Shown piece by piece: positions 53,919 through 62,699 of a DNA stretch of 64,000 nt (position 1 is its first letter; every line of letters begins with the position of its first letter). The stretch is from Rhodocyclaceae bacterium (GTDB lineage: Bacteria; Pseudomonadota; Gammaproteobacteria; Burkholderiales; Rhodocyclaceae). The notes below the pieces were generated by a model. It had not been told where the DNA came from, made no database searches, and saw only the letters and a program-made list of their open reading frames with translations. Made by a program: the position numbers and the translations under genes. The stretch covers positions 1 through 64,000 of the forward strand of contig JAQTNA010000009.1 of assembly GCA_028714035.1 (NCBI GenBank), read 5' to 3'.

Positions 53919-54550
53919 GGCTTCCGGTCCAGTTCGTGCCGGATCGCCTGGAATACCCGGGCGAAGGACTCAGGCGTCAGGCGCCGCGTCTGGGTGTTGT
54001 AGCGGCTGCAATGGTAGGAATCGAACAGCACCCGCCCGCCGGGCAGTTCGTGGCGTGCCCCATGGCCGAAAGCAAGGGCCGAGGCCTTCATTCCGAGCGC
54101 CATGAGCACGGCCTTGTGCGCCACCAGTCCCAGGGCCAGGATGGCCCGCACCGAAGTCAGGGCTTGCAGTTCTTCCGCCAGGTGGCGGTTGCAGGTGCGG
54201 ATCTCGGAAGGCTCCGGCTTGTTGGCCGGCGGCAGGCATTTCACCGCATTGGTGATGCGGCAGCCGACGAGGCGCAGGGGGTCGTCGGCGGAGATGGACT
54301 CCGGCGCGGTAGCGAAGCCGAAATCGTGGAGCGTCTGGTACAAAAGGATGCCGGCATGGTCGCCGGTGAAGGGTCGGCCGGTGCGGTTGGCGCCGTGCAT
54401 GCCTGGGGCCAGGCCCACGATCAGGAGCCCTGGCTGCGGATCGCCGAAGGGGGGCACCGGGGCGGCGAAATAGTCCGGATGCCGTTCCCGCACCCCGTCC
54501 AGGAAGCCCGCGAGGCGCGCACAGTCCCGGCAGCCCCGAACGGCGCTCAT
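53915..54550 (-). CDS. Uracil-DNA glycosylase, family 5 (UDGb) type
   Basis: A 211-residue base-excision enzyme removing uracil and possibly hypoxanthine from DNA. Motif 1 is [20 protein letters not shown] (about residues 43-62), the family 5 form without the catalytic Asp/Asn of classic UDG. Motif 2 is [16 protein letters not shown] near residue 178. The four cysteines for an iron-sulfur cluster fit CRDC near residue 7, a Cys in [10 protein letters not shown] and one in IRTCNRHL. Overlaps nagZ upstream (ATGA) and the PgeF gene downstream (GTGA), forming a tight three-gene unit. Confidence 0.9.
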   Translation of the reverse strand: MSAVRGCRDCARLAGFLDGVRERHPDYFAAPVPPFGDPQPGLLIVGLAPGMHGANRTGRPFTGDHAGILLYQTLHDFGFATAPESISADDPLRLVGCRITNAVKCLPPANKPEPSEIRTCNRHLAEELQALTSVRAILALGLVAHKAVLMALGMKASALAFGHGARHELPGGRVLFDSYHCSRYNTQTRRLTPESFARVFQAIRHELDRKP

Positions 54551-55581
54551 GCGGACTCCGCCAGGGCCGCCACCAGCTCCCGCGCCGCCCGATAGCCATC
54601 CGAGTCCAGAGTGGGAGCGGGTATCCTTGGCATGAGGGCCAGCAGGCGCGCCTCGGACGCCTTGCGTGGCGCAGGCTGCCAGCCGGCTACCAGTTCCAGG
54701 GCCGCGGCACGGTCGTTGCACACCAGCACGACGTCGCAGCCGGCGTCCCAGGCGGCCCCGGCCCGCTGGACGATGCCGCCCGCCACCTTGGCTCCGGCCA
54801 TGGAAAGGTCGTCGCTGAAGATGGCGCCCTCGAAATGCAGTTCGCCGCGCAACACCTGCTTCAGCCAGAAGGAGGAGAAGCCGGCCGGTTTGCCCCGATC
54901 CACCTGGTCGTAGATGACGTGGGCCGGCATCACGCCGCCCAGCTTCCCGCCCATGAGCTTGTAGGGCGCCAGATCCGATCCGGCCAGTTCCACGATGTTG
55001 CGTTCATCCACGGGAATCGCCACGTGGGAGTCGGCGGCGACATGGCCATGGCCGGGAAAGTGCTTGCCCACCGCGGCCATGCCCGCCAGTGCCAGGCCCT
55101 CGATCAGCGACTCCGCCAGGCGAGCCACCGCCTCGGGTTTCCGATGCAGGGCACGGTCACCGATCACCGTGGACAGGCCGAAATCCAGGTCCAGCACGGG
55201 CGTGAAGCTGAGATCCACACCGCCGGCGCGCAATTCGGCCGCCAGGACGAAGCCCACGGCATGGGCGGCCTGCCGCGCCTTCTCCCGGTCCTGATCCCAG
55301 ATACGGCCAAGGATGCGCATGGCGGGCAGGCGCGTGAACCCTTCCCGGAAGCGCTGCACCCTCCCGCCTTCGTGATCCACGGCAATCAGCAAGGGCGGTT
55401 CCCGCAGGGCATGAATCTCCCCGGTCAGACGGCGCAGTTGCTCCGGGGTTTCGTAGTTGCGGGAAAACAGGATGACGCCGCCGACCAGGGGCTGGCACAG
55501 CAGTTCCCGGTCTTCGGCGGTGAGTTCCTTTCCGGGCAAATCAAGCATGACCGGACCGGTGCGGGATGAGAGGGTATTCAT
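54547..55581 (-). CDS. nagZ: Beta-N-acetylglucosaminidase NagZ
   Basis: Cytoplasmic glycoside hydrolase family 3 enzyme of peptidoglycan recycling. The 344-residue product has [20 protein letters not shown] at the start, the substrate region [20 protein letters not shown], the catalytic His loop in [20 protein letters not shown] and the nucleophile Asp in [20 protein letters not shown]. All are intact. Its product 1,6-anhydroMurNAc-peptide is the substrate of AmpD-type amidases; the amidase in this window is a lipoprotein and so is not the cytoplasmic partner. Last of the lepA-to-nagZ block. Confidence 0.95.
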   Translation of the reverse strand: MNTLSSRTGPVMLDLPGKELTAEDRELLCQPLVGGVILFSRNYETPEQLRRLTGEIHALREPPLLIAVDHEGGRVQRFREGFTRLPAMRILGRIWDQDREKARQAAHAVGFVLAAELRAGGVDLSFTPVLDLDFGLSTVIGDRALHRKPEAVARLAESLIEGLALAGMAAVGKHFPGHGHVAADSHVAIPVDERNIVELAGSDLAPYKLMGGKLGGVMPAHVIYDQVDRGKPAGFSSFWLKQVLRGELHFEGAIFSDDLSMAGAKVAGGIVQRAGAAWDAGCDVVLVCNDRAAALELVAGWQPAPRKASEARLLALMPRIPAPTLDSDGYRAARELVAALAESA

Positions 55582-55637
55582 GGCGTGAAGGCGCTTGTGC
55601 GGGACATTCCCGAATCGCAATGCCTGGCTTGCCGCGT

Positions 55638-56018
55638 TCAGCCTTGTTCTTCAATCACCACGAATGCGACGGCGTAGTCTCTTTCGTCGGAAAGACTGAG
55701 ATGGGCGGCAAGCTTCCGGCTCTGCATGAGCGGCAAAAGTTCGCCAGAATACCCGAGCGAAGGCTTGCCAATTTGATCATGCTCAATGAAAACCGTCTGG
55801 AAACCCACCGGCGGGCGGATTCCCGTGCCGAAAGCCTTGGAGAAGGCCTCCTTGGCGGCGAAACGCTTGGCCAGGAAGCGTCCGCCGTGGGGCGAGCGCC
55901 GCCAGGCCTCCCGCTCCGCCTCGGTCAGGATGCGCTCGGCAAAGCGTTCCCCGTGACGCCCCAGGATTTCCTCCATGCGCGCCACGGAAACGATGTCCGT
56001 GCCGATGCCGAAGATCAC
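55638..56018 (-). CDS. acpS: Holo-acyl-carrier-protein synthase AcpS
   Basis: Transfers phosphopantetheine from CoA to acyl carrier protein. 126 residues, normal size. Mg-binding Asp in [18 protein letters not shown] (residues 2-19), and the second motif [20 protein letters not shown] with catalytic Glu (about residue 59). GTG start at 56018 overlaps the pdxJ stop (GTGA), the usual coupling of these two genes. Confidence 0.95.
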   Translation of the reverse strand: MIFGIGTDIVSVARMEEILGRHGERFAERILTEAEREAWRRSPHGGRFLAKRFAAKEAFSKAFGTGIRPPVGFQTVFIEHDQIGKPSLGYSGELLPLMQSRKLAAHLSLSDERDYAVAFVVIEEQG

Positions 56019-56743
56019 GCCCGGGCTTCCATCATGAGACGCTTCATGCGGGACACCGCCTCCTGCCAGCCGAGGAAGATGGACTCGCCCACGATGGCGT
56101 GGCCGATGTTGAGTTCGGCGATCCCGGGAATGGCGGCGATGGCCTGAACGTTCCCGTAATGCAGGCCGTGCCCGGCGTTTACCTTGTCGAAGCCCAGGGT
56201 GGTGCCATAGGCCACGGCCTCCCGGATGCGCTCCAACTCCCGCGCCGTCTCATCCGCATCGTGGCTCTCGGCATAACGGCCGGTATGCAGTTCGATCACC
56301 GGCGCGCCCGCCTCCCGGGCCGCCGCAAGCTGCATCGTGTTCGGATCTATGAAGAGCGACACCCGGATGCCCGCCTTGGCGAGCTTCTTCACGGCGGCCT
56401 GCACCCGCTCGAAGCTGCCGGCCACGTCCAGCCCCCCCTCGGTCGTCAGTTCCAGGCGCCGCTCGGGCACCAGGCATACGTCCTGGGGCGCGATGCGCAA
56501 GGCGAAGTCCACCATCTCCTCTGTGACGGCCGCCTCCAGGTTCATGCGCGTCTTCAGCAGCGGGCGCAGTGTTTCCACGTCCTTGTCCTGGATATGCCGC
56601 CGGTCCTCCCGCAGGTGCAGGGTGATGGCGTCCGCCCCGAACTGTTCCGCCAGGAGCGCGGCCCGGATGGGGTCGGGATAGGATGTGCCCCGCGCCTGTC
56701 TCAGAGTGGCCACGTGGTCAATGTTTACGCCGAGTTCAATCAT
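56015..56743 (-). CDS. pdxJ: Pyridoxine 5'-phosphate synthase PdxJ
   Basis: Final ring-closing step of vitamin B6 synthesis: condenses 1-deoxy-D-xylulose 5-phosphate with 3-amino-2-oxopropyl phosphate. The 242-residue TIM barrel starts [20 protein letters not shown], the family start (so ATG 56743 rather than the upstream TTG). Further markers are [35 protein letters not shown] and [16 protein letters not shown] at the end. Overlaps acpS downstream; 85 bp from recO with repeat H4 between. Confidence 0.97.
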   Translation of the reverse strand: MIELGVNIDHVATLRQARGTSYPDPIRAALLAEQFGADAITLHLREDRRHIQDKDVETLRPLLKTRMNLEAAVTEEMVDFALRIAPQDVCLVPERRLELTTEGGLDVAGSFERVQAAVKKLAKAGIRVSLFIDPNTMQLAAAREAGAPVIELHTGRYAESHDADETARELERIREAVAYGTTLGFDKVNAGHGLHYGNVQAIAAIPGIAELNIGHAIVGESIFLGWQEAVSRMKRLMMEARA

Positions 56744-56763
56744 GTTCAAACCTTATCAAAATC

Positions 56764-56832
56764 ATGAGAGGAGAGTGGAGAGCAATGTCAGCGTGCCATA
56801 GCTGCGGCAAGCATCGCTCTCCGCTCGCCACT
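56764..56832. repeat. Heptanucleotide-period repeat H4 (degenerate)
   Basis: Left arm GAGAGGA-GAGTGGA-GAGCAAT and right arm CGCTCTC-CGCTCGC-CACTACA are imperfect inverses (AGTGGAGAGCAATG against AGCGGAGAGCGATG). It runs into the recO stop codon. Confidence 0.5.
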
Positions 56833-57559
56833 ACAACTCCTGCATCTCCATGAATACCCGCCGCGTGTGCAGCGCCTGGCCTCCCAGAGTATGGCCCAGG
56901 AGATGACGCATGAGGGTCTTGGCCTGGTGCAGGGTTTCGGCGTCCGCATAGTCGTCCCTTGCCATGGCCAGGAGCGCCTTCCCCGTGAACAGGGGGGAGG
57001 CGGCCTCCGCGTCCGCCACTCGAACGGGACCGCGTTCCGGGAGGTAGGCATAAAGCCCCTCCGCCACCACGGCCTCGCCGCCTTCCGCCTCGTGCTCCAG
57101 CGACACGCCGTAGCCCAGTTCCTGCAACAAGGTCAGTTCAAAGCGGCGAAGACTGGCCGCCCCTCCCGAGTCCGGACTCAGGGCCAGCTGCCGCACCACC
57201 TCGCCGTAGGCCTGGAACAGGCCCGGATGGGCATCGTCCCGAGGCAGAAGGCGCAGCAGCAGTTCGTTCAGATAGTAGCCCACCAGAAGCGCCTGCCCGG
57301 TCAGGAGAGGCTGGCCGCCCTGCCACTCCGCCTTCGCGAGGGTGCGGACCTCGCCGCCGCCGAACCAGGACAGTTCCAGTGGTGCAAAGGCCATGAGCAG
57401 GCCGCGCAACTGGGAGTGAGGACGGCGCGCCCCTCTGGCCACCAGGCCCACCCGCCCGTGATCGCGGCTGAATGCCTCGACGATCAGGCTGGTTTCCCGA
57501 TAGGGGTGGCTGTGCAGCACATAGGCCGCCGCCCCGTCCACCCGGTTCCTGCCACTCAT
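56831..57559 (-). CDS. recO: DNA repair protein RecO
   Basis: Mediates loading of RecA on single-stranded DNA with RecR. 242 residues: N-terminal OB fold (AAYVLHSHPYRETSLIVEAF, GRVGLVARGARRPHSQLRGL), then a helical domain (YYLNELLLRLLPRDDAHPGL). The family's zinc-binding cysteines are absent, as in many proteobacterial RecO. ATG 57559 fits the family start and has AGGGG upstream; the longer open frame is the heptanucleotide repeat H5 read through. Era lies upstream. Confidence 0.93.
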   Translation of the reverse strand: MSGRNRVDGAAAYVLHSHPYRETSLIVEAFSRDHGRVGLVARGARRPHSQLRGLLMAFAPLELSWFGGGEVRTLAKAEWQGGQPLLTGQALLVGYYLNELLLRLLPRDDAHPGLFQAYGEVVRQLALSPDSGGAASLRRFELTLLQELGYGVSLEHEAEGGEAVVAEGLYAYLPERGPVRVADAEAASPLFTGKALLAMARDDYADAETLHQAKTLMRHLLGHTLGGQALHTRRVFMEMQEL

Positions 57560-57583
57560 CGGTGCGCCCCTGAAGGGCGCAAG

Positions 57584-57713
57584 CGGGAAGTGGGAAGTGG
57601 GAAGTGGGAAACGGAGCAACTGCGGGAGTCAGCGCCCCCTCGACGGGACACACCCAATCTCCGTGGCCCAAGCCGCATACCCCACTCCCAACTTCCCACT
57701 CCCTACTCCCCGA
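57584..57713. repeat. Heptanucleotide-period repeat H5
   Basis: Left arm GGGAAGT x3 then GGGAAAC; about 70 bp of middle; right arm CCCCACT-CCCAACT-TCCCACT-CCCTACT. The arms are imperfect inverses. The right arm touches the era stop codon, the left lies 25 bp upstream of the recO start. Confidence 0.7.
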
Positions 57714-58640
57714 TCACTCGTAACCGAGGCTTTTGAGCGCACGCTCGTCGTCGGCCCAGCCGCTCCGGACCTTGACCCATACTTCCAGGAAAACCTTGCC
57801 GTCGAAGAGGCGTTCCAGATCCAGGCGCGCATCACTGGCCACGGACTTGAGGGTTTCCCCGCCCTTGCCGATAACGATGGCCTTGTGCGCCTGCCGGTCC
57901 ACGATGATGGCGGCGTGGATGCGGCGCAGCGCTCCTTCGATCTCGAATTTCTCGATCTCCACCGTCATGCCGTAGGGCAATTCATCACCCAGGCGCCGGA
58001 ACAGCTTCTCCCGCAGGAATTCGGCCGCCAGGAAGCGCTCGGAGCGGTCGGTGATGTCGTCCGGATCATACATGGGCTCGCATTCCGGCAAGAGAGCCGC
58101 CGCGGCCTTGATCAGTTCGTCCGTGGCCTGCCCCTTGGCGGCGGATACCGGCACCATGGCGGCGAATTCCCGTTCGGCGGAGAGCCTCTGGAGGAAGGGC
58201 AGGAGGACATTCTTGTCCTTCAGGCGATCCACCTTGTTGATGACCAGGATCACCGGCACATTCTCCGGCAGCAGCTTGAGGATGGCCTGATCCGCCTCGC
58301 CCCAATGCCCCGCCTCGATCACGAACAGGACCAGGTCCACCGACTGTAGGGACTGCACCACGGCCCGGTTCATCACCCGGTTCAGCGCATTCTTGTGCTT
58401 GGTCTGGAACCCCGGGGTATCCACGAACACGAACTGCACCGCCCCCTGGGTGAGGATGCCGCGAATCTGGTGCCGGGTGGTCTGGGCCTTGCGCGAGGTG
58501 ATGCTGATCTTCTGCCCCACCAGGCGATTCATCAGGGTGGACTTGCCCACGTTGGGCCTGCCGACCACCGCCACGTAGCCGGTGTGGAAGGCTGTTGCCG
58601 CGGCCTCTTGGGAAACGGTTTCCTGCTTGGTTTCGTTCAT
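57714..58640 (-). CDS. era: GTPase Era
   Basis: Essential GTPase for 30S ribosome maturation. 308 residues: G1 [19 protein letters not shown]2 within [12 protein letters not shown]3 [10 protein letters not shown]4 VINKVDRL, then the KH RNA-binding domain near residues 225-285 ([20 protein letters not shown]). All motifs intact. ATG 58640 overlaps the rnc stop by 4 bp, the standard coupling of rnc and era. Confidence 0.97.
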   Translation of the reverse strand: MNETKQETVSQEAAATAFHTGYVAVVGRPNVGKSTLMNRLVGQKISITSRKAQTTRHQIRGILTQGAVQFVFVDTPGFQTKHKNALNRVMNRAVVQSLQSVDLVLFVIEAGHWGEADQAILKLLPENVPVILVINKVDRLKDKNVLLPFLQRLSAEREFAAMVPVSAAKGQATDELIKAAAALLPECEPMYDPDDITDRSERFLAAEFLREKLFRRLGDELPYGMTVEIEKFEIEGALRRIHAAIIVDRQAHKAIVIGKGGETLKSVASDARLDLERLFDGKVFLEVWVKVRSGWADDERALKSLGYE

Positions 58641-59311
58641 CGCTTTCCACTCAATTTATCCAGGGCCGCCTTGGCCGCTTCCTGCTCCGCGGCGCGCCGA
58701 CTCGGGCCGACCCCCGTGGCGACCGGGCCGGCACCCTCCAGCACGCAATCCACCTCGAACTCCTGGGCGTGGTGCTCGCCCCGCGTCGTCTTCAACACAT
58801 ATTGGGGCAAGGCACGACGCCGCCCCTGGAGAAACTCCTGAAGCGCCGTCTTCGCGTCCTTGGCCGGCTTGCCGGCATCCACTTCCGCCAGCAGCGGCTC
58901 GAAGAGGCGCAGAATCAGCGCGCGTACCGCCTCGAAACCGCTGTCCAGCATCACGGCACCGAACACCGCTTCCAGCGCATCCGCCAGGATGGAGGGACGA
59001 CGGGCGCCGCCGCTCTTGAGCTCGCCTTCCCCGAGGAAGAGATACTGGCCCAGATTCAGCGACTCTGCGACCCGGAACAGGGCCTCCTGGCGCACCAGGC
59101 TGGCACGCAGCCGGGAAAGATCGCCCTCGCGCATCTGGTCGAAGCGCTGATGCAGCACCCAGGCCATGACGCAGTTGAGCACGCTGTCGCCGAGAAACTC
59201 CAGGCGCTCGTTGTTGGGCGTGCCGAAGCTGCGGTGCGTAAGCGCCTGGGAAAGGAGTGCGGGTTGCTGGAAACTGTAGCCGAGCAGCCGTTCCAGCTTG
59301 GGGTTGGCCAT
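58637..59311 (-). CDS. rnc: Ribonuclease III
   Basis: Cuts double-stranded RNA, including rRNA precursors. 224 residues: signature [20 protein letters not shown] (about 34-53) with catalytic Glu/Asp, second acidic pair in [14 protein letters not shown], and a C-terminal dsRNA-binding domain ([20 protein letters not shown], ending [17 protein letters not shown]). Its start codon follows, after exactly 6 nt, the stop of the open frame in repeat A2, the same layout as for the yciO-like gene. It overlaps era downstream. Confidence 0.97.
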   Translation of the reverse strand: MANPKLERLLGYSFQQPALLSQALTHRSFGTPNNERLEFLGDSVLNCVMAWVLHQRFDQMREGDLSRLRASLVRQEALFRVAESLNLGQYLFLGEGELKSGGARRPSILADALEAVFGAVMLDSGFEAVRALILRLFEPLLAEVDAGKPAKDAKTALQEFLQGRRRALPQYVLKTTRGEHHAQEFEVDCVLEGAGPVATGVGPSRRAAEQEAAKAALDKLSGKR

Positions 59312-59317
59312 GCGAAC

Positions 59318-59485
59318 CTACCGTGAAAGTCGCGACAGCGACTCACGAAGCTCCCCTCGCGCCCTGCGGGGCGAGAGGGGGCTTCGGGGAGCACGCTCCC
59401 CGCCCTCGCAGCCGGCTGGCAATGCAGTGCCGGCCGTGGGGCGCGGAGGCGGGGGAGTGAGGGGGAGATTTACGAGCACATTCAT
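59318..59485 (-). CDS. Open frame of repeat A2 (55 codons), doubtful as a gene
   Basis: Begins MNVLVNLPLTPPPPRPTAGT and ends RARGELRESLSRLSR, finishing 6 nt before the rnc start codon. The copy A1 ORF has matching start (MKVVANQPLTPPP) and end (GRGEHRESLVRLSR) and the same 6-nt distance. The middle here holds an extra ~25 codons. Either the repeat happens to be open in this frame or it encodes a short coupled peptide. No ribosome-binding site is evident. Confidence 0.25.
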   Translation of the reverse strand: MNVLVNLPLTPPPPRPTAGTALPAGCEGGERAPRSPLSPRRARGELRESLSRLSR

Positions 59486-59517
59486 CGCCGGGGATCGCGG
59501 TAGACCATAAGTGGTTA
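59319..59517 (-). repeat. Dispersed repeat type A, copy 2
   Basis: About 199 bp, with the same edges as copy 1 (TACCGTGAAAGTCGC... and ...GGTAGACCATAAGTGGTTA) and hairpin AGTCGC-GACA-GCGACT. The middle has a longer palindromic part (GGGGAGC-GTG-CTCCCC region near 59385-59400). It fills the gap between the DUF4845 gene and rnc, including the DUF4845 stop codon. Confidence 0.75.
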
Positions 59518-59898
59518 GCCGCCGGGCTTGGTAGCGCCCTGGAAATCAATGGTGAGGTTGACCGGGCCGAACAGTGGGATCTTCTTCGTATAGGCGAATC
59601 CGATCACCAGTTCGCTGCCTTCCTTGCTGATGTCCAAGTCCGTGGGCGATATGGCGGTGATGTCGTCCACCTGAGCCCGCTTGCTGAAAGCCTCGCGCAC
59701 CTCGGGAACCGAGGCGCCCTTCAACTCTCCGCTTTTCACCAGCGCGTTCACGTCATTGCGGATGGTGAAGTACTCCATCAGGGCGGGCACGACCCTCATG
59801 ACGAGCAAGGCGAGCAGCAGCACCACCAGGGCCATAATCAGCATGCCGACGAGGGTAAAGCCATGCTGACGCTTTACCGCCTTCCGGAGAGTCTTCAT
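59515..59898 (-). CDS. DUF4845 protein with pilin-like N-terminus
   Basis: A 127-residue protein typical of the DUF4845 family, found between lepB and rnc in many Betaproteobacteria. The N-terminus KRQHGFTLVGMLIMALVVLL looks like a type IV prepilin (basic lead, G/FT cleavage site, then hydrophobic helix), but the Glu expected at position +5 is replaced (FTLVG). The rest is a small soluble domain (DVNALVKSGELKGASVPEVR). Its function is unknown. Overlaps the lepB stop by 4 bp, so it is made with signal peptidase I. Confidence 0.85.
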   Translation of the reverse strand: MKTLRKAVKRQHGFTLVGMLIMALVVLLLALLVMRVVPALMEYFTIRNDVNALVKSGELKGASVPEVREAFSKRAQVDDITAISPTDLDISKEGSELVIGFAYTKKIPLFGPVNLTIDFQGATKPGG

Positions 59899-60683
59899 CT
59901 GAATCCGCCTATGCGCTGCAAGTCGCCGAAATTGAACCAGATCATGAATGCCTTGCCGACGATATTGGCTTCGGGCACGAAGCCCCATATCCGGCTGTCG
60001 CTGCTGGCGTCCCGGTTGTCGCCCATCATGAAGTAATGGCCCTGGGGCACCGTGCAGGAGAATCCGTCGGTATTGTAGATGCAGTTTTCCCGGAATGGGA
60101 ACTGGTTGACGAAAGGCACGTAGGCCGGGGCGTCCTTCTCGTTCAGGATGGCGTGGTCCACGCCCCCCAGATTCTCCACGAACCGGGGCGAGTAATAGAG
60201 CTTGTCCTTGTGCAGGTAATCCGGCGCGGCCTTCGTGGCCTGGGCTTCGCCATTGATGAACAGGCGTTTGTTGCGGTAGATCACCTTGTCACCGGGCAGG
60301 CCGACGACGCGCTTGATGTAGTCCAGGGACGGATCTTCCGGATAGCGGAATACCATCACGTCGCCGCGCTTGGGATCGTTCATGGCTACGATCTTCTTGT
60401 TCACGATCGGCAGACGGATGCCATAGGTGAACTTGTTGACCAGGATGAAATCGCCCACCAGCAGGGTCGGAATCATGGAGCCGGAAGGAATCTTGAAGGG
60501 TTCCACCACGAAGGAGCGCAGGAAGAACACCACCAGTATGACCGGGAAAAAGCTGCCGCCGTACTCCACCCACCAAGGATCGGGCGCCCCCGCCGGACGG
60601 CGCTTCCGGGCATGAAAGCGATCAAAGGCCCAGACGACGCCGGTGGCCAGCAACAGGATGAAGAGGATCAGGGCGAAGTTCAT
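59895..60683 (-). CDS. lepB: Signal peptidase I
   Basis: Cleaves signal peptides of exported proteins. 262 residues: N-terminal helix (FALILFILLLATGVVWAF), second helix (FFPVILVVFFLRSFVVEPFK), catalytic Ser in IPSGSMIPTLLVGDFILVNK and Lys in DYIKRVVGLPGDKV, then the Box E motif in YFMMGDNRDASSDSRIWGFV. All catalytic parts are intact. It lies between lepA and the DUF4845 gene, separated from lepA by repeat H6. Confidence 0.97.
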   Translation of the reverse strand: MNFALILFILLLATGVVWAFDRFHARKRRPAGAPDPWWVEYGGSFFPVILVVFFLRSFVVEPFKIPSGSMIPTLLVGDFILVNKFTYGIRLPIVNKKIVAMNDPKRGDVMVFRYPEDPSLDYIKRVVGLPGDKVIYRNKRLFINGEAQATKAAPDYLHKDKLYYSPRFVENLGGVDHAILNEKDAPAYVPFVNQFPFRENCIYNTDGFSCTVPQGHYFMMGDNRDASSDSRIWGFVPEANIVGKAFMIWFNFGDLQRIGGFR

Positions 60684-60692
60684 ATCAATTTC

Positions 60693-60778
60693 CAGTTGTC
60701 AGTTATCAGTTGTCAGTCAAAGCATGCGCGGCCGAAGGCCGCGGTAAATGCCTGGCAACTGGCAACTGACAACTGTCA
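60693..60778. repeat. Heptanucleotide-period repeat H6
   Basis: Left arm CAGTTGT-CAGTTAT-CAGTTGT-CAGTC, centre palindrome GCGGCCGAAGGCCGC, right arm CTGGCAA-CTGGCAA-CTGACAA-CTGTCA. Arms are near-perfect inverses. It fills the 92-bp gap between lepA and lepB and contains the lepA stop codon. Confidence 0.75.
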
Positions 60779-62569
60779 TTTATCGTCTACGCGCAGCACT
60801 GCCAGGAAGGCTTCCTGGGGCACTTCCACGCTACCGACCATCTTCATGCGCTTCTTGCCCGCCTTCTGCTTCTCCAGGAGCTTCTTCTTGCGCGTGATGT
60901 CGCCGCCGTAGCACTTGGCCAGCACGTTCTTGCGCATGGCCTTGACGTTTTCCCGGGCCACGATGTTGGAGCCGATGGCCGCCTGTATCGCCACGTCGTA
61001 CATCTGGCGCGGAATGAGCTCGCGCATCTTCGACACCAGCGCCCGGCCCCGGTACGCGGAATTGGCGCGGTGGATGATCAGGGACAGGGCGTCCACCTTG
61101 TCGCCGTTGATCAGCACGTCCAGTTTCACCACGTCGGCGGCACGGTATTCCTTGAAGTCGTAGTCCAGGGAGGCATAGCCGCGGGAAACGGACTTCAGCT
61201 TGTCGAAGAAATCCATGACCACCTCGGCCATGGGCATCTCGTAAGTCAATTGCACCTGGCGGCCGTGGTAGGCCAGATTCACCTGGTTGCCCCGCTTCTG
61301 GGTGCACAGGGTGATGACCGCACCCAGGTACTCCTGGGGCACGAAGATGGTGGTAGTGATGATGGGCTCGCGGATCTCGTCCACCCTGGACAGATCCGGC
61401 AGCTTGGAGGGATTTTCCACCTGGATCACGGACCCATCACGCAGGGAGACTTCATAGACCACCGTCGGCGCCGTGGTGATCAGATCCTGGTTGAATTCCC
61501 GCTCCAGACGTTCCTGCACGATTTCCATGTGCAGGAGGCCCAGAAAGCCGCAGCGGAAACCGAAGCCCAGGGCCTGGGACACTTCCGGCTCGTATTGCAG
61601 CGAGGCGTCGTTGAGTTTCAGCTTCTCCAGGGAATCCCGCAGGGACTCGTATTCGTTGGGTTCCACCGGATAGAGTCCGGCGAACACCTGGGGCTTGATT
61701 TCCTTGAAGCCGGGCAAGGGGCTGGCGGCCGGGTTGGTCACCAGGGTCACCGTGTCGCCCACCTTGGCCGCCTTCAGTTCCTTGATGCCGGAGATGATGA
61801 AACCCACCTCGCCGGCGGAGAGCGCTTCCCTGGTCACGGACTTGGGCGTGAACACCCCCACCTGTTCGCACAGGTGCTGGGAGCCGTTGGACATCAGAAG
61901 AATCCTGTCCTTGGCCTTCAAGCGCCCGTCCACGACGCGCACCAGCATGACCACGCCCACGTAGTTGTCGAACCAGGAGTCAATGATGAGCGCCTTGAGC
62001 GGCGACTCCGGATCGCCCTTGGGCGGCGGGATGCGGGCAATGACCGCATCCAGGATGTCTTCCACGCCGACGCCGGTCTTGGCGCTGCACAGCACGGCAT
62101 CGGTGGCGTCAATGCCGATGACATCCTCGATCTCCTGGCGCGCGCCGTCCGGGTTGGCGGAGGGCAGGTCAATCTTGTTCAGCACCGGCAGCACGTCCAC
62201 GCCCAGTTCGATGGCCGTGTAGCAGTTGGCCACGGTCTGGGCCTCCACGCCCTGGGAGGCATCCACCACCAGCAGGGCGCCTTCGCAGGCCGAAAGGGAA
62301 CGGCTCACCTCGTAGGAGAAGTCCACGTGGCCGGGGGTGTCAATCAGGTTCAGGTTGTAGACCTGGCCGTCCCGCGCCTTGTAGCTGAGTGCCGCGGTCT
62401 GGGCCTTGATGGTGATGCCACGCTCCCGCTCCAGATCCATGGAGTCGAGCACCTGTTCTTCCATCTCCCGGTCGGAAAGGCCACCGCAGATATGAATGAT
62501 GCGGTCCGCCAGCGTGGATTTGCCGTGGTCAATATGGGCAATGATGGAGAAATTTCGAATGTGCTGCAT
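60776..62569 (-). CDS. lepA: Translation elongation factor 4 (LepA)
   Basis: Ribosome-bound GTPase that affects translation initiation or back-translocation. 597 residues, normal. G1 [19 protein letters not shown] (residues 9-27), G3 [15 protein letters not shown]4 [14 protein letters not shown], and the unique LepA C-terminal domain ([20 protein letters not shown]). ATG 62569 is the family start ([20 protein letters not shown]). First gene of the lepA-to-nagZ block. Confidence 0.98.
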   Translation of the reverse strand: MQHIRNFSIIAHIDHGKSTLADRIIHICGGLSDREMEEQVLDSMDLERERGITIKAQTAALSYKARDGQVYNLNLIDTPGHVDFSYEVSRSLSACEGALLVVDASQGVEAQTVANCYTAIELGVDVLPVLNKIDLPSANPDGARQEIEDVIGIDATDAVLCSAKTGVGVEDILDAVIARIPPPKGDPESPLKALIIDSWFDNYVGVVMLVRVVDGRLKAKDRILLMSNGSQHLCEQVGVFTPKSVTREALSAGEVGFIISGIKELKAAKVGDTVTLVTNPAASPLPGFKEIKPQVFAGLYPVEPNEYESLRDSLEKLKLNDASLQYEPEVSQALGFGFRCGFLGLLHMEIVQERLEREFNQDLITTAPTVVYEVSLRDGSVIQVENPSKLPDLSRVDEIREPIITTTIFVPQEYLGAVITLCTQKRGNQVNLAYHGRQVQLTYEMPMAEVVMDFFDKLKSVSRGYASLDYDFKEYRAADVVKLDVLINGDKVDALSLIIHRANSAYRGRALVSKMRELIPRQMYDVAIQAAIGSNIVARENVKAMRKNVLAKCYGGDITRKKKLLEKQKAGKKRMKMVGSVEVPQEAFLAVLRVDDK

Positions 62570-62699
62570 GAGCGTGGCCGGAAAGGGGCGAAAAGCCTGC
62601 GGGGGTGGCAGTAGGGCGGGCCGGATTGTACCTTGAACCGGCCCGCTCCGTGCAGAGGCCCCAGTAAATGAGTGCATCGGGAGCGCCTGGAGCTTCCGC

